From an uncultured Ruminococcus sp. (GTDB lineage: Bacteria > Bacillota > Clostridia > Oscillospirales > Ruminococcaceae): a DNA stretch of 64,000 nucleotides. Below the pieces are notes generated by a model that searched no databases, was not told where the DNA came from, and worked only from the letters and a program-made list of their open reading frames with translations. Made by a program: the position numbers and the translations under genes. The stretch covers positions 10,554 to 74,553 of the forward strand of contig UQKC01000005.1 of the NCBI GenBank assembly GCA_900541495.1, written 5' to 3'. The first letter of the stretch is position 1, and each line of letters begins with the position of its first letter. This document shows, piece by piece, positions 8,296 through 16,640 of the stretch.

Positions 8296-9720
8296 ATGTT
8301 TGATAGTATTCATGAGGAGTGCGGCGTTTTCGGCGTTTATACCCCGAACAGCACCGATGCCGCAATGCAGACTTATATGGGTCTGTATGCACTCCAGCAC
8401 AGAGGTCAGGAGTCCTGCGGAATAGTTTTGAATGACGACGGCGTTTTCAGTTATCATAAAGACCTCGGACTTGTCCGTGACGTTTTTACAAAGGATATAC
8501 TCGAATCGCTCGGCAGCGGAACAGCTGCTATCGGTCATGTCCGCTATTCCACCACGGGAAGCTCCAACCGAAGCAACGCACAGCCGCTCGTTGTGCGCCA
8601 CGTTAAAGGTCCTATGGCTCTTGCCCATAACGGAAACCTTGTAAACGCAAGAGAACTCCGTGAAACCTACGAAATGCGCGGCGCGATATTCCACACCACC
8701 AACGATACAGAGGTCATCTCTTATGCAATTACCGAGGAAAGACTTAGCTGCCCGTCTATCGAGGTAGCCGTTTCCAATGCAATGTGCAAATTAAGAGGTG
8801 CATATTCTATCCTCGTTATGTCCCCGACAAAGCTCATCGCGACAAGAGATCCCGACGGTTTCCGTCCGCTCTGCCTCGGCAGAACAGCTGACGGCGGCTG
8901 GCTCGTATCGTCCGAAAGCTGCGCGTTTGACAGCGTCGGCGCAGAGTTCGTTCGTGAAATTGACCCGGGCGAGCTTGTGGTCATCGACCGTGACGGTATC
9001 CGTTCGGACAGAAGACACTGCGGCAGACCATCTCATATGTGCGTATTTGAATATGTATATTTCGCTCGTCCCGACTCCGTTATAAACGGTGTCAGCGTAC
9101 ATAAAGCAAGACTTCGCGCAGGCGAATTCTTATGGCAGGAACACCCCGTTGAAGCTGATGTAGTTATCGGCGTTCCCGACAGCGGACTTGATGCCGCACT
9201 CGGACTTGCCAACGCATCGGGAATTCCCTACGGAGTAGGATTTATCAAAAACCGCTATGTCGGCAGAACATTTATTCAGCCGACCCAGACGGAGCGTACA
9301 AATTCCGTCAAGATAAAGCTCAATGTCATTCGGGAAACCGTCAAGGACAAGCGCGTTATCCTCGTTGACGACAGCATCGTAAGAGGTACGACCTCGAAGC
9401 GTATCGTCAACCTTATCCGCGAAGCAGGCGCAAAGGAAATACACATGAGAATTTCCTGCCCGCCGTTCAAGAACCCATGCTATTTCGGAACGGACATCGA
9501 CAGCCGCGAGAACCTCATCGCCTGCAGAATGTCTATCAATGAAATAGCAAAGGAGATAGGCGCGGATTCACTCGGATATCTGAGCGTTGAGAACCTTAAT
9601 AAGGTTGCTGAGGATGCAGGCTGCGGCTTCTGCGACGGCTGCTTCACGGGTGAATATCCCGTTGAAGTCCCCACCGAAATGCCAAAGGACAAATTTGAGT
9701 TTAAAATTCATACAAAATAA
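8296..9720 (+). CDS. purF: Amidophosphoribosyltransferase
   Basis: PurF makes 5-phosphoribosylamine from PRPP and glutamine, the committed step of purine synthesis. The 474-residue product starts MFDSIHEECGVFGVY; the short propeptide before Cys9 is like that of Bacillus PurF, and Cys9 is the expected nucleophile after processing. QHRGQES, the PRPP motif LVDDSIVRGTT and Fe-S cysteines (HMCVF, CPPFKNPC, CGFCDGC) are present. The start follows AAAGGAATGATTTCCT and lies 6 bp after the previous stop. Confidence 0.96.
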   Translation: MFDSIHEECGVFGVYTPNSTDAAMQTYMGLYALQHRGQESCGIVLNDDGVFSYHKDLGLVRDVFTKDILESLGSGTAAIGHVRYSTTGSSNRSNAQPLVVRHVKGPMALAHNGNLVNARELRETYEMRGAIFHTTNDTEVISYAITEERLSCPSIEVAVSNAMCKLRGAYSILVMSPTKLIATRDPDGFRPLCLGRTADGGWLVSSESCAFDSVGAEFVREIDPGELVVIDRDGIRSDRRHCGRPSHMCVFEYVYFARPDSVINGVSVHKARLRAGEFLWQEHPVEADVVIGVPDSGLDAALGLANASGIPYGVGFIKNRYVGRTFIQPTQTERTNSVKIKLNVIRETVKDKRVILVDDSIVRGTTSKRIVNLIREAGAKEIHMRISCPPFKNPCYFGTDIDSRENLIACRMSINEIAKEIGADSLGYLSVENLNKVAEDAGCGFCDGCFTGEYPVEVPTEMPKDKFEFKIHTK

Positions 9721-9818
9721 TAATGCCGATCTGAAGATCGTTCCGAATCAGCGCCATAGTGTGCGACCGAAACGGCAGGGAACGTGTTTGATCTGCGTTT
9801 TTCAAAAAGGAGTAAAAA

Positions 9819-10853
9819 ATGAAAAGTTTTTCTGAAAGCTATAAAGAAGCAGGCGTTGACGTTACCGCAGGCTACAAAGCAGTAGAGCTTATGAAAGCTC
9901 ACGTTGCAAAGACAATGACAAGCGGCGTTCTCTCGGGCATCGGCGGCTTCGGCGGCCTTTTCGAGCTCGATATGACAGGCATCAGCAAGCCTGTTCTCGT
10001 TTCGGGTACAGACGGCGTCGGCACAAAGCTCAAGATCGCATTCCTTATGGATAAGCACAACACAGTTGGTATTGACTGCGTTGCAATGTGCGTAAATGAC
10101 GTTATCTGCTGCGGTGCAAAGCCACAGTTCTTCCTCGATTATATCGCAGTCGGCAAGAACGTTCCCGAAAAGGTAGCTGACATCGTTTCAGGCGTTGCAG
10201 AGGGCTGTATCCAGTCCGAATGTGCGCTCATCGGCGGCGAAACTGCCGAAATGCCCGGTTTCTATCCCGTTGACGAATACGACCTCGCAGGTTTCTCCGT
10301 GGGCGTTGTTGACAAGGACAAGATATTAAAGCCTGATACACAGAAAGCAGGGGACGTTATGATCGGCATCAAGTCGAGCGGCGTTCACTCCAACGGCTTC
10401 TCCCTTGTAAGAAAGGTATTCACAGTAAACGAGCAGAACCTTGCGCGTCACTACAGCGAGCTCGGTTCGACCCTCGGCGAGTGCCTCCTTACTCCTACAA
10501 AGATCTATGTAAAGGCTGTAATGAAGCTCCTCGATGCTGTTAATGTCAAGGCTATCAGCCATATCACGGGCGGCGGCTTCTATGAGAACATCCCGCGTTC
10601 TCTTCCCAATGGCATTTCCGTTAAGATCGAAAGAAACGCTGTTCAGGTCCTTCCTATCTTCAACGTTATCCAGTCTGTCGGCAAAATTCCCGAAAGAGAT
10701 ATGTTCAACACATTCAATATGGGCGTTGGTATGACAGTTGTTGTCGATAAGAACGATGTTGACAAGGCTATCGCAGCTATCAAGGCAGCAGGCGAGGACG
10801 CTTATGTTCTCGGCGAGCTTGTAAACGGCGACGACGGCGTTATCATCGCATAA
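9819..10853 (+). CDS. purM: AIR synthetase (FGAM cyclo-ligase)
   Basis: PurM closes the imidazole ring, turning FGAM into AIR with ATP. The 344-residue product shows the family signatures SGTDGVGTKLK, GGETAEMPGFY and HITGGGFYENIPR in order. The RBS AAAAAGGAG is 5-6 nt before ATG. A 98-bp gap separates it from purF. The purL step that precedes it is not encoded in this window. Confidence 0.96.
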   Translation: MKSFSESYKEAGVDVTAGYKAVELMKAHVAKTMTSGVLSGIGGFGGLFELDMTGISKPVLVSGTDGVGTKLKIAFLMDKHNTVGIDCVAMCVNDVICCGAKPQFFLDYIAVGKNVPEKVADIVSGVAEGCIQSECALIGGETAEMPGFYPVDEYDLAGFSVGVVDKDKILKPDTQKAGDVMIGIKSSGVHSNGFSLVRKVFTVNEQNLARHYSELGSTLGECLLTPTKIYVKAVMKLLDAVNVKAISHITGGGFYENIPRSLPNGISVKIERNAVQVLPIFNVIQSVGKIPERDMFNTFNMGVGMTVVVDKNDVDKAIAAIKAAGEDAYVLGELVNGDDGVIIA

Positions 10854-10871
10854 TTTGTTTAGAATACCATG

Positions 10872-10910
10872 ATATTCGGAATTGGCTTTTTCCCGATTCC
10901 GAATATTTTA
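10872..10910 (+). terminator. Hairpin between purM and purN
   Basis: ATATTCGGAAT (10872-10882) pairs perfectly with ATTCCGAATAT (10896-10906), followed by TTTTAT. The T-run is short, so this may be a partial terminator or a processing/stability hairpin that lowers expression of the downstream genes. Confidence 0.5.
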
Positions 10911-10928
10911 TAAAGAAAGAGGTGCGCC

Positions 10929-11555
10929 GTGAAAAATATAGTTGTCCTCGTTTCGGGCGGCGGAACGAATTTGCAGGCACTCATCGACTCGGAGAAAAGG
11001 GGAGAGATAAAGGGCGGAAAGATCACCTGCGTTATCTCCTCAAAACCCGATGCCTACGCACTTGAACGTGCAAAAAAGGCAGATATCCCGACAAAAGTTA
11101 TCGCGCGAAAGGAATATCCCGACAGCGTTTCCTACAGCAAGGCCCTGCTTGAAGCACTCGACAGCGAAAAAGCCGACTTAGTTGTGCTTGCAGGATTTAT
11201 GACTATCCTCGACGAGTGCTTGACGAAAAAATATGCCTATAAGATAATAAATGTCCACCCTGCGCTTATCCCTTCATTCTGCGGTGAGGGCTTCTACGGA
11301 CTTAAAGTTCACGAAAAAGCACTTGAATACGGCGTAAAGGTCAGCGGTGCGACTATCCACTTCGTCAACGAAAAGGCTGACGCAGGCGCAATAATTCTGC
11401 AGGGAACGGTCAACGTCGAAAATGACGATACCCCCGAAATTCTCCAGCGCAGAATAATGGAAAATGTCGAGTGGAAGCTTCTCCCGAAAGCTGTTTCGCT
11501 CTTCTGTCAGGATAAAATCACCATTAAAGACGGAAAGGCATACGTCAATGAATGA
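10929..11555 (+). CDS. purN: GAR formyltransferase
   Basis: PurN transfers a formyl group from 10-formyl-THF to GAR. The 208-residue product begins with VLVSGGGTNLQALID, has INVHPALIPSF with the catalytic Asn/His pair, and GATIHFVNEKADAG with the downstream Asp. The start is GTG at 10929 after AAAGAGGTG. Its 3' end overlaps the next gene by 8 bp. Confidence 0.95.
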   Translation: MKNIVVLVSGGGTNLQALIDSEKRGEIKGGKITCVISSKPDAYALERAKKADIPTKVIARKEYPDSVSYSKALLEALDSEKADLVVLAGFMTILDECLTKKYAYKIINVHPALIPSFCGEGFYGLKVHEKALEYGVKVSGATIHFVNEKADAGAIILQGTVNVENDDTPEILQRRIMENVEWKLLPKAVSLFCQDKITIKDGKAYVNE

Positions 11556-12282
11556 GGATAAATTTTCGGGCAAAGCTGACGACTATGACAGATACCGCCC
11601 GTCCTACCCGACCGAGCTTGTCAATTGGCTTTTTGAGAAAACAAACGCAAAAACAGTCGCAGATATAGGCGCAGGCACGGGAAAATTCACAAAGCTGCTC
11701 ATTCCGAAAGCGGAGAAAGTCATCGCAGTTGAGCCAAATGACGATATGCTGAAAAAGCTGTACAGAAACGTCCCGACAGCGCAGGTGATAAAAGCTCCTG
11801 CCGAAAATACGGGAATCCCCGACGGCTCGGTCGACCTTGTGACCGCCGCAACAGCTTTCCACTGGTTTGACGAGGAAAAGTTCAAAACCGAGTGCAAACG
11901 CATACTTGCACCGAACGGCAGGGTCGCAGTTATCTTCAACTCAAAGGTGGTCGATGACCTTATCCGTGAGCGTGACGAGATAAGTCGTATCTACTGCGGC
12001 TATAAGGGTCACGCAGGCAAGCGCTCGGACAATGAGGGCGATGCTTTTCTGCGGAACGAATACTTCGCCGAGGTCGAATACAAAGAATTCGAGTTCAGCG
12101 TTTCCTACGATGAGGACAGCTTTGTCGGCAACACACTCTCACGCTCCTATGCACTCAAACCCGATGATATCGGCTATGACGGCTATGTTTGGGAGCTTCG
12201 TCAGCTTTTCAAAAAAATGAACGATTTCGGCAGTGTTGAACTTAAATATAAAGTGACCTGCTATCTTGGATATTTTGATTAA
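11548..12282 (+). CDS. Class I SAM-dependent methyltransferase
   Basis: The 244-residue product begins MNEDKFSGKADDYDRYRPSYP and has the SAM-binding motif I VADIGAGTGKFTKLL, the acidic VEPND and the motif AATAFHWFD, placing it in the UbiE/BioC-like methyltransferase group. Substrate unknown. It overlaps the end of purN by 8 bp and is followed 15 bp later by the IMP cyclohydrolase gene, so it is embedded in the purine operon. I chose ATG 11548 because upstream starts lie inside purN without family similarity. Confidence 0.85.
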   Translation: MNEDKFSGKADDYDRYRPSYPTELVNWLFEKTNAKTVADIGAGTGKFTKLLIPKAEKVIAVEPNDDMLKKLYRNVPTAQVIKAPAENTGIPDGSVDLVTAATAFHWFDEEKFKTECKRILAPNGRVAVIFNSKVVDDLIRERDEISRIYCGYKGHAGKRSDNEGDAFLRNEYFAEVEYKEFEFSVSYDEDSFVGNTLSRSYALKPDDIGYDGYVWELRQLFKKMNDFGSVELKYKVTCYLGYFD

Positions 12283-12297
12283 AATTGGAGGTACGAA

Positions 12298-13008
12298 ATG
12301 AAGAAACTTTCTATCGAAAACGAGCTCAAAGCAAACGCTTACCCCGGACGCGGAATCATCATCGGCAAGTCCGCTGACGGTAAACACGCTGTAATTGCGT
12401 ACTTTATCATGGGCAGAAGCGAAAACAGCCGCAACAGAGTTTTTCTCCCGACCGCTGACGGTATCCGCACCGAAGCTTTCGACCCGTCAAAAATGGTCGA
12501 TCCGCACCTTATCATCTATTCTCCCGTCCGTGTCCTTGACGGTATGACTATCGTAACAAACGGCGACCAGACCGACACTATCTATGACCTTATGAAAGAG
12601 GGCAAAACATTCGAGGAATCCCTCCGTACAAGAGAGTACGAGGATGATGCTCCTAACTTCACACCGAGAATTTCGGGAATCGTCTGCAATAAGTGCGGTG
12701 ATTATTCAATGTCTATCCTCAAATCCGCAGACGGCAACCCCGACTGCCGCGAGCGCTTCACTTTCTCCTACGAAAAGCCGCTCAACGGCACGGGTCACTT
12801 TATCCATACATATATGGGCGACGGCTCACCGCTCCCAAGCTTCGAGGGCGAACCAAAGCTTGTCGATATGACCGACCTTGATATTGACGCTTTCACGGAT
12901 ATGGTGTGGAATTCGCTCAACGCCGACAATAAGGTTTCACTCTTCGTTCGATATATCGAACTTGCAACGGGCGAGTCCGACACAAGGATCGTCAACAAAA
13001 ACGGCTGA
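12298..13008 (+). CDS. purO: IMP cyclohydrolase, PurO-like
   Basis: This 236-residue protein resembles the PurO-type IMP cyclohydrolase known from archaea and some Clostridia, which closes FAICAR to IMP. Features recognised are the N-terminal YPGRGIIIGKSADGKHAVIAYFIMGRSENSRNR block and the later DPSKMVDPHLIIYSPVR segment. GGAGG precedes the start. It is followed by a separate AICAR formyltransferase gene, so the pair replaces the usual bifunctional PurH. Confidence 0.88.
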   Translation: MKKLSIENELKANAYPGRGIIIGKSADGKHAVIAYFIMGRSENSRNRVFLPTADGIRTEAFDPSKMVDPHLIIYSPVRVLDGMTIVTNGDQTDTIYDLMKEGKTFEESLRTREYEDDAPNFTPRISGIVCNKCGDYSMSILKSADGNPDCRERFTFSYEKPLNGTGHFIHTYMGDGSPLPSFEGEPKLVDMTDLDIDAFTDMVWNSLNADNKVSLFVRYIELATGESDTRIVNKNG

Positions 13009-13032
13009 TAATATTTGAAAGGAATACGAATT

Positions 13033-14214
13033 ATGAACGAAATGCAGCTTAAATACGGATGCAACCCCAATCAGAAGCCATCGAGAATTTTTATGGAAGA
13101 CGGTTCTGATCTTCCTATCGAAGTTCTCAACGGCAAGCCTGGATATATCAACCTCCTCGATGCTTTCAACGGCTGGCAGCTTGTCCGCGAGCTTAAAAAG
13201 GCAACGGGACTCTGCGCAGCAACATCTTTCAAGCACGTTTCACCAGCAGGCGCAGCAGTAGGACTTCCTCTTTCCGATACGCTCAAGAAAATTTACTGGG
13301 TAGACGACCTCGGCGAGCTTTCTCCGCTTGCCTGCGCTTATGCAAGAGCAAGAGGCGCTGACAGAATGTCTTCCTACGGCGACTTTATCGCTCTTTCAGA
13401 TGTTTGCGACGTTTGCACGGCAAAGATGATACAGCGCGAAGTTTCCGACGGTGTTATCGCTCCGGGTTATACAGACGAAGCTCTCGAAATCCTCAGATCC
13501 AAGAGAAAAGGCACATACAACGTCATCAAGATCGATGAAAACTACAAGCCTGCACCTATCGAAACAAAGCAGGTGTTCGGCGTAACATTTGAGCAGGGCA
13601 GAAACGAACTTCCTATCGACAACGCTCTCCTTGAAAACATCGTAACAAGCAATAAGGATATTCCCGACGAAAAGAAGCGTGACCTTCTTATCTCGCTCAT
13701 CGTCCTCAAATATACACAGTCCAACTCCGTTTGCTACGTTAAGGACGGTCAGGCTGTCGGTATCGGCGCAGGTCAGCAGTCGAGAATCCACTGCACACGC
13801 CTTGCAGGTCAGAAAGCCGACAACTGGTGGCTTCGTCAGTCCCCGAAGGTGCTCGGACTTGACTTCATCGACGGTATCCGCCGCGCAGACCGCGACAACG
13901 CTATCGATGTTTATATGTCCCCTGATGAGTATATGGACGTTCTCGCTGACGGCGCTTGGCAGAACATCTTCAAGACAAAGCCCGAAGTTTTCACCGCAGA
14001 AGAAAAGCGCGCATGGCTCGATAAGAACACAGGCGTTTGCCTTGGTTCGGACGCATTCTTCCCATTCGGCGACAATATCGAACGCGCACACAAGAGCGGC
14101 GTAGAATACATTGCACAGCCGGGTGGATCTATCCGTGATGACAATGTTATCGATACCTGCAACAAGTACAATATCGCAATGGCATTCACGGGAATCCGTC
14201 TTTTCCACCACTAA
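13033..14214 (+). CDS. AICAR formyltransferase, stand-alone
   Basis: It formylates AICAR to FAICAR using 10-formyl-THF. The 393-residue product matches the C-terminal half of PurH without the cyclohydrolase domain: LKYGCNPNQKPSRI at the start, ATSFKHVSPAGAAVG with the catalytic Lys-His, and QPGGSIRDDNVIDTCNKYNIAMAFTG near the end. ATG 13033 is preceded by AAAGGA at good spacing; an upstream in-frame TTG overlaps that RBS. Cyclisation is supplied by the gene just before it. Confidence 0.93.
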   Translation: MNEMQLKYGCNPNQKPSRIFMEDGSDLPIEVLNGKPGYINLLDAFNGWQLVRELKKATGLCAATSFKHVSPAGAAVGLPLSDTLKKIYWVDDLGELSPLACAYARARGADRMSSYGDFIALSDVCDVCTAKMIQREVSDGVIAPGYTDEALEILRSKRKGTYNVIKIDENYKPAPIETKQVFGVTFEQGRNELPIDNALLENIVTSNKDIPDEKKRDLLISLIVLKYTQSNSVCYVKDGQAVGIGAGQQSRIHCTRLAGQKADNWWLRQSPKVLGLDFIDGIRRADRDNAIDVYMSPDEYMDVLADGAWQNIFKTKPEVFTAEEKRAWLDKNTGVCLGSDAFFPFGDNIERAHKSGVEYIAQPGGSIRDDNVIDTCNKYNIAMAFTGIRLFHH

Positions 14215-14253
14215 TTTTCAATGCGTAATTCGGGATAACGCACAAAATTTACT
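14215..14253 (+). repeat. AATGCGTAATTCG short repeat after a stop codon
   Basis: The AICARFT stop is followed within 6 nt by AATGCGTAATTCGGG, a member of the dispersed family also seen at 11, 19980, 25610 and 55180. Confidence 0.45.
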
Positions 14254-14330
14254 GTAGGGGACGGGTTTCCCGTCTCGTTAAAATGCATCTGCTGAAAAAA
14301 CGTAGGGGCGGATTCTATACCCGCCCGTTA
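14254..14330. repeat. Two GTAGGGG...CCCG palindromic repeats
   Basis: Unit 1 (14254-14280) reads GTAGGGGACGGG then CCCGTCTCG; unit 2 (14301-14330) reads CGTAGGGGCGG then CCGCCCGTTA. Each can form a small hairpin. A third unit lies at 16521. They flank the lipoprotein gene inserted between AICARFT and purD. Confidence 0.6.
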
Positions 14331-14402
14331 CATAAGATGTTTTTTCTTAGAAAAACGGATTTTATTCAAATTTCAAATTAATTTAAAGGGGTAAATGACA
14401 TA

Positions 14403-15146
14403 ATGAACAAAAAATTTATGACTGTAACAGCGTTCGCAGCTGCTTTGCTTATGCTCACAAGCTGCGGAACAGCCGACAACAGCAATACAGAGGAAACTGA
14501 AGCTACAACGACCGTCAGCGAGCAGACCGAAGAGGTGACTGTTTCGGAGACTTCCGATGAAACCGAAGCCGAAACTGAGGCAGAAACCGAAGAAACCGTT
14601 TCCGAAACGGAAGAAACAGCTGACGACACAGCACAGCTCACCACTTTCAGCGGTGATTTTTACACTATCTCGGTAGATACATCAAAGTGGGTCGATTTCA
14701 GCGAATATAAGCAGCTCGTTGCTGAAGCCGCAGAAAGCCTTGACAATGGAATTGACCTTACCGCAGAGGATTACAACGAACTTTGCGATGTTATGTATAT
14801 GTATTCCGATGTTTCCAAAAGTGCAAACGTGAACGTTGTTTCCGCCGACCTTGGTGTTGAAATGGATATGGACGCTGAAGCTGTAGGACCGCTTATGGCT
14901 GATAGTTTCGACGCTGTTGAGGGATATAAATGCGACAGCTGGGAGAGTGTGACGATCAACGGCGAAAATGCTCTCAAACTCGTTATTTCCGCTGATGTTG
15001 GCGGAAGCAAGACCAATATGGTTCAGTATCAGCTTATAAAGGGTGGAAAGCAGATCGCCGTTACTCTTACTGTTGTTGATGCCGAAACAGATGATGCACT
15101 TCTTGCAGATTTTGACGCGCTTGTAAATACGATCGTCTTGAACTGA
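14403..15146 (+). CDS. Secreted lipoprotein with acidic Thr/Glu linker
   Basis: The 247-residue product has a lipoprotein signal peptide ending in LLMLTSC (Cys21), then about 55 residues rich in Thr, Glu and Ser (ETEAETEAETEE), and a globular C-terminal part of about 160 residues that I do not recognise. It is probably anchored to the outer face of the membrane, with the linker spanning the wall. It is flanked by palindromic repeats and interrupts the purine run before purD, so its link to purines is likely only positional. Confidence 0.8.
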   Translation: MNKKFMTVTAFAAALLMLTSCGTADNSNTEETEATTTVSEQTEEVTVSETSDETEAETEAETEETVSETEETADDTAQLTTFSGDFYTISVDTSKWVDFSEYKQLVAEAAESLDNGIDLTAEDYNELCDVMYMYSDVSKSANVNVVSADLGVEMDMDAEAVGPLMADSFDAVEGYKCDSWESVTINGENALKLVISADVGGSKTNMVQYQLIKGGKQIAVTLTVVDAETDDALLADFDALVNTIVLN

Positions 15147-15197
15147 TTGACCGCAGGGTGAATAAGCTCACCATTTTATAAAAAAGGACTGATAAAA

Positions 15198-16472
15198 ATG
15201 AAAATATTAGTAGTTGGCGGCGGCGGCCGTGAACACGCCATTATAATGAAGCTTGCAGAGAGCAAGCGTGTTGAAAAGCTCTACTGTACCCCCGGCAACG
15301 GCGGTATCTCACGCTATGCCGAGTGCGTCAATGTCGGCGCAACCGATATTGACGGAGTTGTTGCACTCGCAAAGCAGCTCAAAGTCGATATGGTTGTTGT
15401 AGCTCCCGACGATCCGCTCGTTCTCGGAATGGTGGATGCTCTCAACGCAGAGGGCTTTATGACATTCGGACCGAACAAGGCTGCCGCAATCATCGAGGGC
15501 AGCAAGGTTTTCTCCAAAGACCTTATGAAAAAATACAATATTCCTACTGCAAAGTATGAAACCTTTACAGACAGTGCCTCCGCTATTGCTTACCTCAAAG
15601 AGCAGAACAGCTATCCCGCAGTCATCAAGGCTGACGGACTTGCACTCGGAAAGGGCGTAATAATCGCACAGAACGAGGAAGAAGCTGTTGAAGCTGTTAA
15701 GTCAATGATCGACGGAAAGCAGTTCGGCGAAAGCAGCTCGACCGTCGTTATCGAAGAATTCCTCACGGGTCCCGAAATTTCCGTCCTCTCGTTCACAGAC
15801 GGCAAGACAGTCGTTCCGATGATCTCCTCAATGGATCATAAGCGCGCTCTCGACGGCGACAAGGGACTTAACACGGGCGGAATGGGAACTATCGCTCCGA
15901 ACCCGTTCTATACCGAAGCCGTTGCAAAGGAATGTATGGAAAATATCTTCCTCCCGACAATGAATGCAATGAACGCCGAGGGCAGAAAGTTCAAAGGCTG
16001 TCTCTACTTCGGACTTATGGCAACACCAAAGGGCGTAAAAGTTATCGAGTATAACTGCCGCTTCGGCGACCCCGAAACTCAGGTCGTTCTTCCGCTCCTT
16101 GATACAGACCTCTGCGATATCTTCGAGGCAGTTTATAATGAAAAGCTCTCCGACCTCGATATCAAGTGGAAAAATGAGTGCTGTTCCTGCGTAATTATGG
16201 CAAGCGGCGGCTATCCGCAGAGCTATAAAAAGGGCATTGAAATGCACGGTATGGACGAAAAGGGTCAGGTCGACGGCGTCTTCGTTTACCACGCAGGCAC
16301 AAAGTTTGAGAACGGCAAGTTCTACACCAACGGCGGACGAGTTATCGGCGTAACAGCAACGGGCGAAACTCTCCAAGCCGCACTCGACAAGTCCTATGAG
16401 GGTGTAAAGAAGATTACCTTTGAAGGCGCACACTACCGCAAGGATATCGGACAGAGAGCGCTCTCTAAGTAA
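15198..16472 (+). CDS. purD: GAR synthetase
   Basis: PurD ligates phosphoribosylamine and glycine using ATP. The 424-residue product starts MKILVVGGGGREHAI and has the ATP-grasp segments PAVIKADGLALGKGV (about 134-148), DHKRALDGDKGLNTGGMG and EYNCRFGDPETQ. AAAAGGACTG precedes the ATG. It is the last purine gene here, and a bidirectional terminator lies at 16572. Confidence 0.96.
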   Translation: MKILVVGGGGREHAIIMKLAESKRVEKLYCTPGNGGISRYAECVNVGATDIDGVVALAKQLKVDMVVVAPDDPLVLGMVDALNAEGFMTFGPNKAAAIIEGSKVFSKDLMKKYNIPTAKYETFTDSASAIAYLKEQNSYPAVIKADGLALGKGVIIAQNEEEAVEAVKSMIDGKQFGESSSTVVIEEFLTGPEISVLSFTDGKTVVPMISSMDHKRALDGDKGLNTGGMGTIAPNPFYTEAVAKECMENIFLPTMNAMNAEGRKFKGCLYFGLMATPKGVKVIEYNCRFGDPETQVVLPLLDTDLCDIFEAVYNEKLSDLDIKWKNECCSCVIMASGGYPQSYKKGIEMHGMDEKGQVDGVFVYHAGTKFENGKFYTNGGRVIGVTATGETLQAALDKSYEGVKKITFEGAHYRKDIGQRALSK

Positions 16473-16520
16473 TTCGGAATTATATTTGTTCCGAAAATCA
16501 CGAATAAAGACCAAATTTCC

Positions 16521-16546
16521 ATAGGGACGGGTTTTCCGTCCCAAAT
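16521..16546. repeat. ATAGGGACGGG...CCGTCCC palindromic repeat
   Basis: GGGACGG (16524-16530) is inverted as CCGTCCC (16536-16542). It is a third member of the family at 14254-14330. Confidence 0.6.
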
Positions 16547-16571
16547 CGCATTGGCCTTTTTATCCAAAAAT

Positions 16572-16620
16572 AAACCTGTTTTCAAGGCTTCAATGTATGT
16601 CCTTTGAAAACAGGTTTTAT
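16572..16620. terminator. Bidirectional terminator between purD and trxB-like gene
   Basis: AAACCTGTTTTCAAGG (16572-16587) pairs with CCTTTGAAAACAGGTTT (16601-16617). The plus side ends in TTTTATTTTTT and the minus side in TTTATTTTTGG, so it can serve both convergent genes. Confidence 0.85.
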
Positions 16621-16640
16621 TTTTTACGAAATAGCGAAGC

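Noticed and set aside
14254..14330. CRISPR repeats
   Set aside because: Only two short, diverged palindromic units with no regular spacer and no cas genes.
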